In this document: piece after piece, positions 34,356-43,044 of the stretch | Layout: the number at the start of each line of letters is the position of its first letter | Numbering within the stretch: the first letter of the stretch is position 1 | Assembly: GCF_019504385.1 (NCBI RefSeq) | Contig: NZ_CP080590.1 | Coordinates: 2,832,001-2,896,000 of the forward strand | Direction of reading: 5' to 3' | From: Devosia salina | GTDB lineage: Bacteria > Pseudomonadota > Alphaproteobacteria > Rhizobiales > Devosiaceae | DNA: 64,000 nt | The notes under the pieces: model-generated | Database searches by the model: none | The model's input: the letters and a program-made list of their open reading frames with translations, nothing else | What the model was told of the DNA's origin: nothing | Made by a program: the position numbers and the translations under genes

Positions 34356-35333
34356 CTAGGCCGCGACGTCGCCGCCCTCGGCTTCGTCATTGGCGGCGGT
34401 CAGTTCCACCACCGGCTTGCGGGCCACCACGAGAATGCCTGTGATCGGAGCGCCGCGGTCGAAACGCAGCACCGCGGTCTCGAACCGCAACACTTCCAGC
34501 CCGGCAACAACCAGCGCGTTCCGCGTGGCTTCCACGCCATGCGCATAGCGCAGGCTGGGGCGCAGGAACACCTCTTCGGCGCCGTCGTGGGCCTCCAGCG
34601 AAAAGGCCACCAGCCCGCCCGCCTTCAAGGCCGGCACCAGCGCCGCCAGCACCGGTTGCAGCGCGCCGCAATAGATCAGCACGTCTGCCGCCGTCATCAG
34701 GTCCGCATCGGCCCGCCGCGCGTTGAGCGCCGCGACCAGTTCCGCCTTCTGCAGGCTGTCATAAATGCCCTTGCGCGCCGTCTCCGCGATCATTGCGGCG
34801 GAAATGTCGATCCCTTCGAGATAGCCGACCTTCTTGCGCAGCCGCTCCCCCATCAGCCCGGTGCCGCAGCCCAGGTCCAGCGCGCGCTGGAAATGCGCAA
34901 TGCCAAGACGCGCCATCTCTTCGTCCACCAGCGCGTCGAGCATGTCCGGCACGCGATAGCCGAGCTTGCCCACCAGCGCTGCCTCGAATTGCGGAGCATA
35001 TTGGTCGAACAGCGCCTCGACATAGCCCACCGCCGTCCCCTCGCCCGCAGGACCGGCATCATGCGCCGCAAGCTTCAGCCGCGCACCGAACACGCCATCG
35101 TCGTCCAGCGCTTCAAGATGCCGCCAGGCAGCGATCGCCGCCGACAGATTGCCCGCCTTCTCATGGTAGCTGCCCGCCAGGTCCCAGCCCGCGGCCCAGT
35201 CCGGCGCCAGCTCCAGTGCCTGGCCCATCAGCTCGGCCGCAGCCGCATGGTCACCCTGTTCGGCCAGCATGCGGGCATAGTCCGCGCGCCGGTCGGCGAT
35301 CACGTCGCCGGAAGAAAAGAACGCCTTGGTCAA
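34356..35333 (-). CDS. TPR-containing class I SAM-dependent methyltransferase
   Basis: A 325-residue protein. Residues about 15-75 carry one or two TPR-like helices (RADYARMLAEQGDHAAAAELMGQALELAP), then a methyltransferase domain with ALDLGCGTGLMGERL as SAM motif I (about 155). The start is uncertain; TTG 35333 gives the family-like MTKAFFSSGDVIADRRA. Homologues are annotated as predicted TPR methyltransferases with unknown substrate. C-terminal EGGDVAA tail is acidic. Confidence 0.85.
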   Translation of the reverse strand: MTKAFFSSGDVIADRRADYARMLAEQGDHAAAAELMGQALELAPDWAAGWDLAGSYHEKAGNLSAAIAAWRHLEALDDDGVFGARLKLAAHDAGPAGEGTAVGYVEALFDQYAPQFEAALVGKLGYRVPDMLDALVDEEMARLGIAHFQRALDLGCGTGLMGERLRKKVGYLEGIDISAAMIAETARKGIYDSLQKAELVAALNARRADADLMTAADVLIYCGALQPVLAALVPALKAGGLVAFSLEAHDGAEEVFLRPSLRYAHGVEATRNALVVAGLEVLRFETAVLRFDRGAPITGILVVARKPVVELTAANDEAEGGDVAA

Positions 35334-35825
35334 GACGAAATGCTTTCGAGAACACCGGCCCGTCTGGCGCGGCGCGCGGGATGTGCCGCAAAGCGCGACG
35401 AAACGCAAGCAAATTGCATTTGCCGGTAATTGGGCAAATGTTCACTTTCCATCCACACAGACTCGTCTAGAATGGAAGGCGACCAATCCCCGGCGGCGCA
35501 TCCGCCTCGCGATTGGCCGCTACGCACCTTCGCGTCGGCCCGTCCGGGTCCTCTCGACGCCGGATGCCATTGAGCCTAAGTGGTTGTCGCCCCGTCAGAA
35601 CTTCCTGTTCCGCCGGGCGTTTTGTAGCGCCTACACGACATATTGATGCCTCGCGCATTTCAGGCTACGCTTCCCTGCATCGAATATTGCGGCCGACTGA
35701 TCTGAAGACGCGAATTCCATTCGCAACTGCTGACGTCATCTTCCGATATTTCGATATCAACTAGGTTCTGGCCGGGTGCATGGCCAGGGCCGCTCCAGCA
35801 GCGACTGCACGAGGGAACGCGCATC
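35334..35825. other. Intergenic region, long leader of cold-shock gene
   Basis: A 490-base gap with no credible protein. It becomes AT-richer toward 35660-35765, where a promoter for the cold-shock gene is likely. A long 5' untranslated region is usual for cspA-type mRNAs. I could not identify a specific structure. Confidence 0.5.
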
Positions 35826-36035
35826 ATGGCAACTGGTACCGTTAAATGGTTCAACGGCCAAAAAGGCTATGGCTTCATTCAGCCTGACGAGGGTGGGGCG
35901 GACGTGTTCGTCCACATCTCCGCCGTCCAGCGCTCGGGTCTCAATGGCCTGGATGAAGGCCAGAAGATCAGCTACGAGATCGTCAAGGACAAGCGGACCG
36001 GCAAGTCCGCGGCCGACAATCTCACGGCCTCCTGA
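35826..36035 (+). CDS. CspA-family cold-shock protein
   Basis: A 69-residue single cold-shock domain. RNP1 is KGYGFIQPD and RNP2 is VFVHIS, with TVKWFN at the start. It binds single-stranded RNA/DNA as an RNA chaperone. A 12-bp-stem terminator follows at once, so it is a single-gene unit. Length is normal for the family. Confidence 0.97.
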   Translation: MATGTVKWFNGQKGYGFIQPDEGGADVFVHISAVQRSGLNGLDEGQKISYEIVKDKRTGKSAADNLTAS

Positions 36036-36054
36036 TCCATCCGCACAGAATGAC

Positions 36055-36091
36055 AAGGGGCGCGCCTGGCAACGGGCGCGCCCCTTGCTTT
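36055..36091 (+). terminator. Rho-independent terminator after cold-shock gene
   Basis: AAGGGGCGCGCC and GGCGCGCCCCTT form a perfect 12-bp stem with an 8-base loop, followed by GCTTT. The A residues on the far side allow use from the convergent gene as well. Confidence 0.85.
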
Positions 36092-36095
36092 GACC

Positions 36096-36503
36096 TCAGA
36101 CCGCCTCGAACGGTTCGTAGCAGTCATAATTGCGCTGCTGCACGATGCGCCCCTGCTGGACCTCGAACACCATGCAGATATGCGCCACCATTGTGCCGCC
36201 GGCCGGCAACGCTCCCACGGGCACCACGAGGTCGCCCTCCCACCGCGCTTCCACCACCACCCGCTCGCCGCTGGCGATGATGTCGCCCAGCACATAACGC
36301 TGCCCCGAAAGGAGCTTGCGCTCGCCGGAGCGCCTCAGCGCCGCCATCATGGCGGCCTTTCCATCCACTCCGCCCTTGGGCCGGATGCGGTTGGGCAATT
36401 CCTCGAACTGCATCTCCTCGGCGAGCAGCGGCGCCGCCGCCTCCGCATCGAAGGCCTCGACGGCCCGGATATAGGCTTGCACTAGCGCTACGGCATCGAT
36501 CAT
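36096..36503 (-). CDS. NTF2/SnoaL-like protein
   Basis: A 135-residue nuclear-transport-factor-2 fold protein (YIRAVEAFDAEAAAPLLAEEMQFEELPNRIRPKGGVDGKAAMM...). ATG 36503 follows GGGAGGG; an upstream ATG at 36539 lies in the operator. Such proteins are small isomerase-like or ligand-binding enzymes with unknown substrate. It is divergent from a TetR regulator and shares two palindromic operators with it, so it is the likely target gene. Confidence 0.88.
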   Translation of the reverse strand: MIDAVALVQAYIRAVEAFDAEAAAPLLAEEMQFEELPNRIRPKGGVDGKAAMMAALRRSGERKLLSGQRYVLGDIIASGERVVVEARWEGDLVVPVGALPAGGTMVAHICMVFEVQQGRIVQQRNYDCYEPFEAV

Positions 36504-36516
36504 TGCACCCTCCCTG

Positions 36517-36555
36517 GAACGGCGTTCTAGAAAACACACTAGAACAGCATTCTAG
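36517..36555. promoter_or_regulatory. Tandem TetR operators
   Basis: Two copies of GAACRGCRTTCTAG start at 36517 and 36542, 25 bp apart; each has a GAAC/GTTC or AGAA/TTCT palindromic core. CTAGAA-N5-TTCTAG and GTTCTAG-N8-CTAGAAC are perfect inverted repeats within the block. The site spans the divergent promoters. Confidence 0.82.
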
Positions 36556-36573
36556 GATCGTCTAGTCTTCAGC

Positions 36574-37146
36574 ATGCCCAAGTCCGCACCAGACCGTCGC
36601 CGCCAGATTCTTGACGCAGCCCTCGCCTGTTTCCTGGCCAAGGGATATCTGGCGACCTCCATGAGCGACATAAGGCAACGCAGTGGCGCCAGCACCGGCA
36701 GCATCTACCACTTCTTTGCCGGCAAGGCCGGCCTGGCCGAGGCCCTGCTGCGCGAGGCCATTGCCGGCTGGTCGGAGCGAACGGTCTTGCCAGGCCAGTC
36801 CGCCGAGGCGGACATCAAGGCGTCGGTGCGGGGGCTCGCACTCTGGGGACTGGCCCATCCCGATCAGGCGCGCTTTCTCGATGAACTGCGCGGCCTGGCA
36901 ATGATCGACCCTGAACTGGGGGCCATCAGGGCGCTGCTCACCGAGGGCCACGCCGCCGCTGCGGCACGTTTCGCCCAGATGCAGTCGGAGGGCACCGTCC
37001 GCGACCTGCCCTTCGAGATCGCCCATTCACTGATGCTTGGCCCGGTCTATAGCTATCTGCGCCAGGCGCCACCAACCGCACCGGACGCGGCGGAACGCAT
37101 TGCCGACCTCTTCGCCGATGCCGCCTGGCAGGCCGTCCGCCGCTAG
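36574..37146 (+). CDS. TetR/AcrR family regulator
   Basis: A 190-residue repressor with an N-terminal helix-turn-helix (RRRQILDAALACFLAKGYLATSMSDIRQRSGASTGSIYHFFAGKAGL). It is divergent from the NTF2-like gene, with tandem palindromes in the 70-base gap, so it probably represses both. The ligand-binding domain is ordinary length and gives no ligand clue. Confidence 0.92.
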   Translation: MPKSAPDRRRQILDAALACFLAKGYLATSMSDIRQRSGASTGSIYHFFAGKAGLAEALLREAIAGWSERTVLPGQSAEADIKASVRGLALWGLAHPDQARFLDELRGLAMIDPELGAIRALLTEGHAAAAARFAQMQSEGTVRDLPFEIAHSLMLGPVYSYLRQAPPTAPDAAERIADLFADAAWQAVRR

Positions 37147-37164
37147 CAGCCCGTCGACTGCGCC

Positions 37165-38313
37165 TCACTCTCCTTCCGGCGCCACCCGTATGAGCCGGCC
37201 ATTGTCCGCATCGGTCACCAGGTAAATGGCGCCATCGGGGCCCACCCCGACATCGCGGATGCGCCCCAGCTGCCCTTCGAACAACCGCTCCTCCCCGACC
37301 ACGGCATCGCCTTCCATGTCGAGCCGCACCAATAGCTGGCCACTCAGCCCGCCCAGCAGCAAATCCCCGTTCCATGCGGGAAACAGCTCGCCTTCATAAA
37401 AGGCCAGGCCCGACGGCGAGATAGAGGGATCCCAAAAGTGCAGCGGCTGTTCCAGGCCCGGCTGGGCCTGCCCGACGCCGATCGGCGAGCCATCATAATT
37501 GGTGCCATAGGCGATCTCCGGCCAGCCGTAATTGCGCCCCGGCCGGACCAGGTTCAGTTCGTCCCCGCCCCGCGCGCCATGCTCCACCGCGAACAGCGCG
37601 CCGTCGCTGTCCCGCACCGCCGCGCCCTGCGGATTGCGATGGCCAATGCTCCACAATTCCGGCGCCCAGCCCTCAGGCTTCGGATTATCCGCCGGCACCG
37701 ATCCGTCGGGCGCAATGCGCACCACCGCGCCAGCCAGGTCCTGCGGGTCCTGCGCACGTGCAGCGGTGCCACGCTCGCCCAGCGTCACGAACAGATTGCC
37801 GTCATTGCCCACCACCGCGCGCGACCCGAAATGCCGCGTCGAACCATCGAAATGGTTCATCCGGAAGATGACCTGCTGATCCACCAGCCGCGCCCGCTCA
37901 CCGGATAGGTCGAGCCGCGCGGAGAGCACCGCAGTGCCGGAACCGCTGTCCATTCCCGCATCGGCGGCGGGCTCGGAAAAGCTCATATAGAGCCTGCCGC
38001 TCTCCTCAAAATCGCGCGCCAGCGTCACGTCAAGCAATCCGCCCTGCCCCCGCGCGACCACAGCGGGCACGCCCTCCACTGGCGGACCGATTGCGCCATC
38101 GCTGACAATGCGTAACTGGCCGGACCGCTCGGTCACCAGAAACCGCCCATCGGGCAGGAAAGCCAGCGCCCAGGGATGGTCGAGCCCCTCCGCCAGCACC
38201 ATGGCCTGCACCCGCCCGGCGCTGCTCCCGATTGTCTGCGCCTGCACCCCGGCCGGCGGCAGCGCCAGCAATCCGGCAAGGGCGAGCGTGGCGGCGATCC
38301 CTCGTTGAAACAT
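37165..38313 (-). CDS. PQQ-dependent sugar dehydrogenase (soluble aldose dehydrogenase/Yli family)
   Basis: A 382-residue beta-propeller with a signal peptide (MFQRGIAATLALAGLLALPPAGVQAQ). Family motifs are HPWALAFLPDGRFLVTER, HFGSRAVVGNDGNLFVTLGERG, SIGHRNPQGAA and EHGARGGDELNLV, which include PQQ and calcium ligands of the aldose sugar dehydrogenase group. It would oxidise sugars in the periplasm. The frame is open upstream to 38592, but only ATG 38313 leads into a signal peptide. Confidence 0.9.
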   Translation of the reverse strand: MFQRGIAATLALAGLLALPPAGVQAQTIGSSAGRVQAMVLAEGLDHPWALAFLPDGRFLVTERSGQLRIVSDGAIGPPVEGVPAVVARGQGGLLDVTLARDFEESGRLYMSFSEPAADAGMDSGSGTAVLSARLDLSGERARLVDQQVIFRMNHFDGSTRHFGSRAVVGNDGNLFVTLGERGTAARAQDPQDLAGAVVRIAPDGSVPADNPKPEGWAPELWSIGHRNPQGAAVRDSDGALFAVEHGARGGDELNLVRPGRNYGWPEIAYGTNYDGSPIGVGQAQPGLEQPLHFWDPSISPSGLAFYEGELFPAWNGDLLLGGLSGQLLVRLDMEGDAVVGEERLFEGQLGRIRDVGVGPDGAIYLVTDADNGRLIRVAPEGE

Positions 38314-38689
38314 CCTGCGTCCGTCCTCCGCTTCGTTGGCCTGTCCCTGCAGACACCCTGCCGCCATGGCAGGGGCAAGGCGACAACGCAATTTTGAACG
38401 GCGACCGCCACTTCGGCCCGCATCGTCCACAGCCCCGCACGAGAATGTGGAGACCCCGCGCGCTTGTCGAACGGCGGCTTGACCGCAAGGCGCGGCGCGG
38501 GCAAGCTTGTCCCATCTCCCGAAAAGACGTGTCGTGAAGCAGTGGCCGAACGCAGCTTGGCAGGGAGACGCCATGCCGGAGCCAGGATGCACCGGCAGGG
38601 CCCCACATCATTTATGACCTGTCGCGGCCCGGCAAACCCGGCCACGCGGCGGTTCTTGTTATGCCGAGCCGATTGGAGGCAGCACAATT
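38314..38689. other. Divergent intergenic region
   Basis: A 376-base gap between the sugar dehydrogenase and greA. It should hold both promoters. No open frame here resembles a protein and I see no palindrome worth naming. Confidence 0.45.
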
Positions 38690-39163
38690 ATGGACAAGAT
38701 CCCGATGACGGTTCAGGGCCACAAGGCCCTTTCCGCAGAGTTCGAGCACCGCACCAGCACCGAGCGTCGCCGCATCATCGACGCCATCGCCGAAGCGCGC
38801 GCCCACGGCGATTTGTCCGAAAACGCCGAATATTCCGCCGCCAAGGAACAGCAGAGCCTCAACGAGGGCCGGATCAAGGAACTCGAGACCATCCTGGCGC
38901 TGGCCGACATCATCGACGTGACCAAGCTCAGCGGCGACAAGGTCAAGTTCGGCGCCACCGTCACCTATATCGATGAGGATACCGAGGAAGAAAAGACCTA
39001 TCAGGTCGTCGGCGATCCGGAGGCCGACGCCTCGGCCGGACGCATTTCGATCTCCTCGCCCATCGCCCGCGCCATGATCGGCAAGGAAGAAGGCGATTCG
39101 TTCGAAGTGGCCGCCCCGGGCGGCTCCCGGAGCTACGAGATCCTCAAGATTCGCTATATCTGA
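38690..39163 (+). CDS. greA: Transcription elongation factor GreA
   Basis: A 157-residue protein of exact GreA length. The N-terminal coiled coil includes RRRIIDAIAEARAHGDLSENAEYSAAKEQQ, with the acidic tip (GDLSENAEY) that enters the polymerase channel. The C-terminal FKBP-like domain ends with ISISSPIARAMIGKEEGDSFEV. It rescues backtracked RNA polymerase by transcript cleavage. GGAGG precedes the ATG. Canonical, unlike the Gre-like protein at 23401. Confidence 0.97.
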   Translation: MDKIPMTVQGHKALSAEFEHRTSTERRRIIDAIAEARAHGDLSENAEYSAAKEQQSLNEGRIKELETILALADIIDVTKLSGDKVKFGATVTYIDEDTEEEKTYQVVGDPEADASAGRISISSPIARAMIGKEEGDSFEVAAPGGSRSYEILKIRYI

Positions 39164-39289
39164 GAATCGGCGCCGCCCGGCGGGGTGAGCAGCCCGCATT
39201 TTCGCCGCCCGGCGCGTTCCATCGCGTCTCAGGTGCCGGTTTATTGGGCATCTCCGCAAATATCTGTGTCTTTCATGTGCACTCCCGCG

Positions 39290-39310
39290 AGCAACTGCCC
39301 TGCGGGAGTG
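39290..39310. promoter_or_regulatory. Hairpin in greA-trxB gap
   Basis: CACTCCCGC and GCGGGAGTG form a 9-bp stem only 3 bases apart. It is followed by AGTTTGCC rather than a clean T-run, so it is at best a weak terminator for greA. Confidence 0.45.
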
Positions 39311-39391
39311 AGTTTGCCTTGAAACCTCTCCCCTTCGACCATTAATTAGAGGCGAGGGAGAATTCCTGGAATCTGTTGGAGAGGCGTCGCG

Positions 39392-40342
39392 ATGCACGCG
39401 AAAGTCATCATCATTGGCTCCGGCCCGGCCGGCTACACCGCTGCCATCTATGCGGCGCGCGCCATGCTCGAACCGGTGATGATCCAGGGCCTGCAGCCCG
39501 GCGGCCAGCTGACCATCACCACCGATGTCGAGAACTATCCCGGCTTTGCCGATGTCATCCAGGGCCCCTGGCTGATGGACCAGATGAAGGCGCAGGCCGA
39601 ACATGTCGGCACGCGCATCGTCAACGACATCATCGCCTCGGTCGATCTCGATGTCCGGCCCTTCGTGCTGCATGGCGACAGCGGCGACACCTACACCGCC
39701 GACAGCCTGATCATCGCCACCGGCGCCCAGGCCAAGTGGCTCGGCCTGCCTTCCGAGCAGAAATTCCAGGGCTTTGGCGTTTCCGCCTGCGCCACCTGCG
39801 ATGGCTTTTTCTATCGCGGCAAGCAGGTCCTGGTGGTCGGCGGCGGCAATACCGCCGTCGAGGAAGCCCTGTTCCTCACCAATTTCGCCGAGAAGGTCAT
39901 CGTGGTGCATCGCCGGGACGAATTCCGCGCCGAACGCATCCTGCAGGACCGCCTGTTCAAGAACCCCAAGATCGAGGTGCGCTGGAACACCGAAGTGGCC
40001 GAAGTCGGCGGCACGCCCATGCCGCCATCGGTCAATACCGTCACTCTGCGCAATACCATCACCGGCGAGACCTATGAGCAGCCGATTGACGGCATCTTCG
40101 TCGCCATCGGCCATGCTCCGGCCACTGCCATCTTTGCGGGCAAGCTCGACATGAAGCCCGGCGGTTATCTGCAGGTGAAGCCCGGCTCCACCGAGACCAA
40201 TGTGCCCGGCGTCTTTGCCGCTGGCGACGTGACCGATGATGTCTACCGCCAGGCCGTCACCGCCGCCGGGATGGGCTGTATGGCCGCGCTTGATGCCGAA
40301 CGGTTCCTCGCCGCGCACGAATTGGCGGAGGCAGCCGAATAG
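39392..40342 (+). CDS. trxB: Thioredoxin-disulfide reductase
   Basis: A 316-residue flavoenzyme. FAD binding GSGPAGYTAAIYAARA is at the N-terminus, the redox-active CATC is near residues 133-136 (SACATCDGFF), the NADPH motif GGGNTAVEEAL follows, and the second FAD motif is GVFAAGDVTDDVYRQAVTAAG. It reduces thioredoxin with NADPH. A lysR-type gene follows in the same direction, an arrangement common in related bacteria. Confidence 0.97.
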   Translation: MHAKVIIIGSGPAGYTAAIYAARAMLEPVMIQGLQPGGQLTITTDVENYPGFADVIQGPWLMDQMKAQAEHVGTRIVNDIIASVDLDVRPFVLHGDSGDTYTADSLIIATGAQAKWLGLPSEQKFQGFGVSACATCDGFFYRGKQVLVVGGGNTAVEEALFLTNFAEKVIVVHRRDEFRAERILQDRLFKNPKIEVRWNTEVAEVGGTPMPPSVNTVTLRNTITGETYEQPIDGIFVAIGHAPATAIFAGKLDMKPGGYLQVKPGSTETNVPGVFAAGDVTDDVYRQAVTAAGMGCMAALDAERFLAAHELAEAAE

Positions 40343-40457
40343 ACGTGCAAAATCAAAGGCCAAGTCACGCTGCTGTCACAATTCCTGTGCCTCCCTCGCC
40401 GCAGGCGAGGGGCAGTGTTCGACCTGGCTGAGAAAATACAGGGAAAGCGTCACCACC

Positions 40458-41351
40458 ATGCTCGACTGGGACAAGCTACGGATCTTCCACACCGCCGCCG
40501 AGTCGGGCAGTTTCACCCATGCCGCGGAAAAGCTCGGCATGAGCCAGTCCGCCGTCAGTCGGCAAATTTCCGCCCTGGAAGATGATCTGGGCCTCAAGCT
40601 CTTCATCCGCCACGCCCGCGGCCTGGTGCTGACCGAGGTGGGCGAGCAGCTGTTCCGCACCGCCCACCGCATGCACTGGGAATTGCAGCAGGTGGAAACC
40701 CAGATGTCCGAAAGCCAGGACGTCCCCACCGGACCGCTGATCGTCACCACCACCGTGGGTATCGGTTCCACCTGGCTCTCCTCGCGGCTCGACGAATTCC
40801 TCAAGCTCTATCCCCTGATCCAGCTTGAAATCCGCCTCAACGACGCCGAACTGGACCTGGCCATGCGCGAGGCCGACGTGGCCATCCGCCTGCACCGGCC
40901 CAACCAGTCCGAAATGATCCAGCGCAAGCTGTTCACCGTGCACAACCATTTCTATGCCGCCGACACCTATGTGGACGAGCACGGCATGCCCAAATCGCCC
41001 GAGGACCTCGACAATCACCGCATCATCAGCTTCGGTGAGCCGGTGCCCTCCTATCTGGGCGACATCAACTATCTCGAACGCATGGGCCGCGCCGATTCCA
41101 GCCCGCGCCGCGCTGCCCTGCGCGTCAACGCCATCTATGGCATGATGCAGGCCTGTCGTGCCGGCATCGGCATCGCCATGCTGCCCGACTATGTGACCGA
41201 GAAGGAAGATGGCCTCGTCCAGATTCTCCCCGAGATCGAATTGCCCGCCTACGAAGCCTATTTCGTCTATCCGCCCGCCCTCAAAAACTCCAAGCGCGTC
41301 GGCGTTTTCCGCGACTTCCTGGTCTCCAAGGCCCGCGAGTGGTCGTTCTGA
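40458..41351 (+). CDS. LysR-family transcriptional regulator
   Basis: A 297-residue LysR protein with the N-terminal winged helix DWDKLRIFHTAAESGSFTHAAEKLGMSQSAVSRQISALEDDLG. The effector domain is standard length. ATG 40458 gives the short MLDWDKLRIF start typical of the rhizobial group next to trxB (LsrB/VtlR relatives). That group regulates small RNAs, envelope and redox genes; assignment to it rests on neighbourhood and N-terminal likeness only. Confidence 0.92.
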   Translation: MLDWDKLRIFHTAAESGSFTHAAEKLGMSQSAVSRQISALEDDLGLKLFIRHARGLVLTEVGEQLFRTAHRMHWELQQVETQMSESQDVPTGPLIVTTTVGIGSTWLSSRLDEFLKLYPLIQLEIRLNDAELDLAMREADVAIRLHRPNQSEMIQRKLFTVHNHFYAADTYVDEHGMPKSPEDLDNHRIISFGEPVPSYLGDINYLERMGRADSSPRRAALRVNAIYGMMQACRAGIGIAMLPDYVTEKEDGLVQILPEIELPAYEAYFVYPPALKNSKRVGVFRDFLVSKAREWSF

Positions 41352-41390
41352 CACCCGCCTGATCCGACTTCAATCTCTCGGCCCCATCAC

Positions 41391-41474
41391 CACCCTCCCC
41401 CCCCTGTGGGGAGGGAAGCGAGATAGGACTTGGCCCTTCGCTAAGTCCGTTGAATCGAGCAGGGTGGGGGTGTC
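41391..41474 (+). repeat. Intergenic repeat, family B copy 1
   Basis: An 84-bp unit with complementary ends (CACCCTCCCC / AGGGTGGGGGTG) and internal GGGAAGCGAGATAGGACTTG and CTAAGTCCGTTGAATCGAGC. Nearly identical to 50106-50184 in the same orientation; both lie just before a gene start. It ends 19 bases before the HAD gene. Confidence 0.9.
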
Positions 41475-41493
41475 CTTTCCGCGAGGACTGCAC

Positions 41494-42201
41494 ATGCCCC
41501 GCATCACCACCATCGCCCTCGATGCCGACGACACCCTCTGGCAGAACGAGCAGTTCTTCCGCCTCACCGAGCAGCGCTTTTCCGATCTGCTGCGCGATTA
41601 CACCGACGCACCGGACCTCACCGAACGGCTGATTTCCGCCACCGCCCGCAACCTGCAGTTCTACGGTTTCGGCGCCAAGGGATTTGCGCTCTCCATGGTC
41701 GAGACGGCGCTGGAGGTCACCGAGCATCGCGTGCCCGGCACCGTCATCGCCGAAATCCTCGCCGCCGGCCGCGAACTCTTGAACTTTCCCATCGAGACCC
41801 TGCCCTATGTCGACCAGGCGCTTGAGCACCTGCAGGACCGCTACCGGCTGATCCTGGTCACCAAGGGCGACATTTTCGATCAGGAACGCAAGCTGGCCGC
41901 CTCGGGCCTGGCCGATTACTTCGCCGCGGTCGAAGTGGTCGCCGACAAGACCGAGGCCGTCTATCGCCGCATCTTCGAGCGTCACACCGAGGGGCCCGAA
42001 CACACCATCATGGCCGGCAATTCGCTCAAATCCGACATCCTGCCGGCCCTGGCGACGGGCGCCTGCGCCGCCTATGTCCCGCACGACCTCACCTGGTCCT
42101 ATGAACATGCCGAGGAGCCGGAGGGCGAGCCGCGCTATACCCGCATCGAACATCTCGGCCAGCTTCAGAGCGCCATCGACCGGTTTGAGGCCTTGCGCTA
42201 G
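41494..42201 (+). CDS. HAD-family hydrolase
   Basis: A 235-residue phosphatase-like protein. Motif I is LDADDTLW with both catalytic Asp residues, motif II is VTKGD with Lys/Thr, and motif IV is GNSLKSDILPA. The cap is helical as in the subfamily I group. Substrate is not predictable. GAGGAC precedes the ATG, just after repeat B. Confidence 0.92.
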   Translation: MPRITTIALDADDTLWQNEQFFRLTEQRFSDLLRDYTDAPDLTERLISATARNLQFYGFGAKGFALSMVETALEVTEHRVPGTVIAEILAAGRELLNFPIETLPYVDQALEHLQDRYRLILVTKGDIFDQERKLAASGLADYFAAVEVVADKTEAVYRRIFERHTEGPEHTIMAGNSLKSDILPALATGACAAYVPHDLTWSYEHAEEPEGEPRYTRIEHLGQLQSAIDRFEALR

Positions 42202-42225
42202 TCTGCCGCCATTCTGGAGGCACAG

Positions 42226-42789
42226 ATGCATCGAAGCCTGCTTGTCGTCGCCCTCGCCTTTGCCGTGGCCACCCCCGCCCTCGCCGCCCCATCCACCCCC
42301 GACGCGTTGGGCAGCGCCTTTTGCGTCGCCATGATGGACGGCACGGCCGATCCCCTGGATCTGCTCACGCCTTCACTGAACCAGGCGATAGAGGTCGCCA
42401 TGGCCCGCAATGCCGAACTGCAGGCCGCCGCGCCCGACGAGAAGCCGCCTTTGGGCGATGGCGTTCCCTGGTCGAGCTGGCCGGACAAGCCTGACACTTG
42501 CGAGACGGAAGTCACCGAAGCCTATGATGGCGCGGCCATGGTCAACGTCACCTATGGCTTCGCCGGTGCACCGGAGGCGACCTATACCGATACGCTGATC
42601 CTGCTGCAGCAGGGGGAGGTCTGGGCCCTCGACAATATCGTCCTGACCGACAACCTGACATTGCGCGGCCTTCTGGAATCCGCCTTCGAGCCCCGAGACC
42701 CCTGTGGCAGCCCGCCGCAGCCTAAAGTGGTAGCATTGAAATTGTTGCGAAATTTCGCCTCGCATGCGCAAGGCGCATGGCTGACATAA
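42226..42789 (+). CDS. Secreted hypothetical protein
   Basis: A 187-residue protein with a signal peptide (MHRSLLVVALAFAVATPALAA). The mature region (about 22-165) has two to three Cys and an NTF2-like feel (VTYGFAGAPEATYTDTLILLQQGEVWALDNIV), possibly DUF4864/SnoaL-like, but I cannot assign it. The last 13 codons overlap the upstream element of the first small-RNA promoter (42775), so the gene and small-RNA cluster interlock. Confidence 0.7.
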   Translation: MHRSLLVVALAFAVATPALAAPSTPDALGSAFCVAMMDGTADPLDLLTPSLNQAIEVAMARNAELQAAAPDEKPPLGDGVPWSSWPDKPDTCETEVTEAYDGAAMVNVTYGFAGAPEATYTDTLILLQQGEVWALDNIVLTDNLTLRGLLESAFEPRDPCGSPPQPKVVALKLLRNFASHAQGAWLT

Positions 42790-42829
42790 CCCCAGCCGGA
42801 TTGGCGAAACCACCGGACACCCCTATATG
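42775..42829 (+). promoter_or_regulatory. Small-RNA promoter P1 with upstream GCATGGCTGACAT element
   Basis: GCATGGCTGACAT at 42775-42787, -35 TTGGCG at 42801, 17-base spacer, -10 TATATG at 42824. The element-to--35 distance is 26 bp, identical in P2-P4. Confidence 0.75.
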
Positions 42830-42835
42830 CCCCTT

Positions 42836-42952
42836 CATCACAGCGGGTGTTTTCTCCTCCCTCCCTTGCGCCTGCTGCGTTCCCTCCTGACAGGTCCCTG
42901 ACCTGTCCTCCTTAGGGCTCCGCTCTCCCCTCGAGCGGGGCCTTTCTTTTTT
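42836..42952 (+). ncRNA. CU-rich small RNA 1
   Basis: About 117 bases from a start predicted a few bases after -10 to the end of a T-run. It holds CTCCTCCCTCCC near the 5' end and CCCTCCTG and CTGTCCTCC further on, all able to pair with Shine-Dalgarno sequences. The terminator stem is GGCTCCGCT/AGCGGGGCC (42916-42942) followed by TTTCTTTTTT. It belongs functionally with the anti-Shine-Dalgarno small RNAs known in alphaproteobacteria (cuckoo RNAs/alpha-r14/CcsR), although its fold differs from units 2 and 3. Confidence 0.75.
42916..42952 (+). terminator. Terminator of small RNA 1
   Basis: Nine-base-pair stem with one G-T pair and a 9-base loop, then TTTCTTTTTT. Confidence 0.85.
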
Positions 42953-42983
42953 GTCCGGTGCCATGACAGTCCCCCGCAAAAAC

Positions 42984-43038
42984 GCATGGCTGACATGTCA
43001 GTTTCGGGATTGTCTATCAAACCAGTAGAGTTCATATA
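42984..43038 (+). promoter_or_regulatory. Small-RNA promoter P2 with upstream GCATGGCTGACAT element
   Basis: GCATGGCTGACAT at 42984-42996 (identical to P1), -35 TTGTCT at 43010, 17-base spacer, -10 CATATA at 43033. It starts 31 bases after the T-run of small RNA 1, so unit 2 is independently transcribed. Confidence 0.75.
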
Positions 43039-43044
43039 GGTCTC

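Noticed and set aside
35334..35825. A defined riboswitch or thermosensor in the cold-shock leader
   Set aside because: The long gap suits a structured leader, but I could not find convincing alternative stems by eye.
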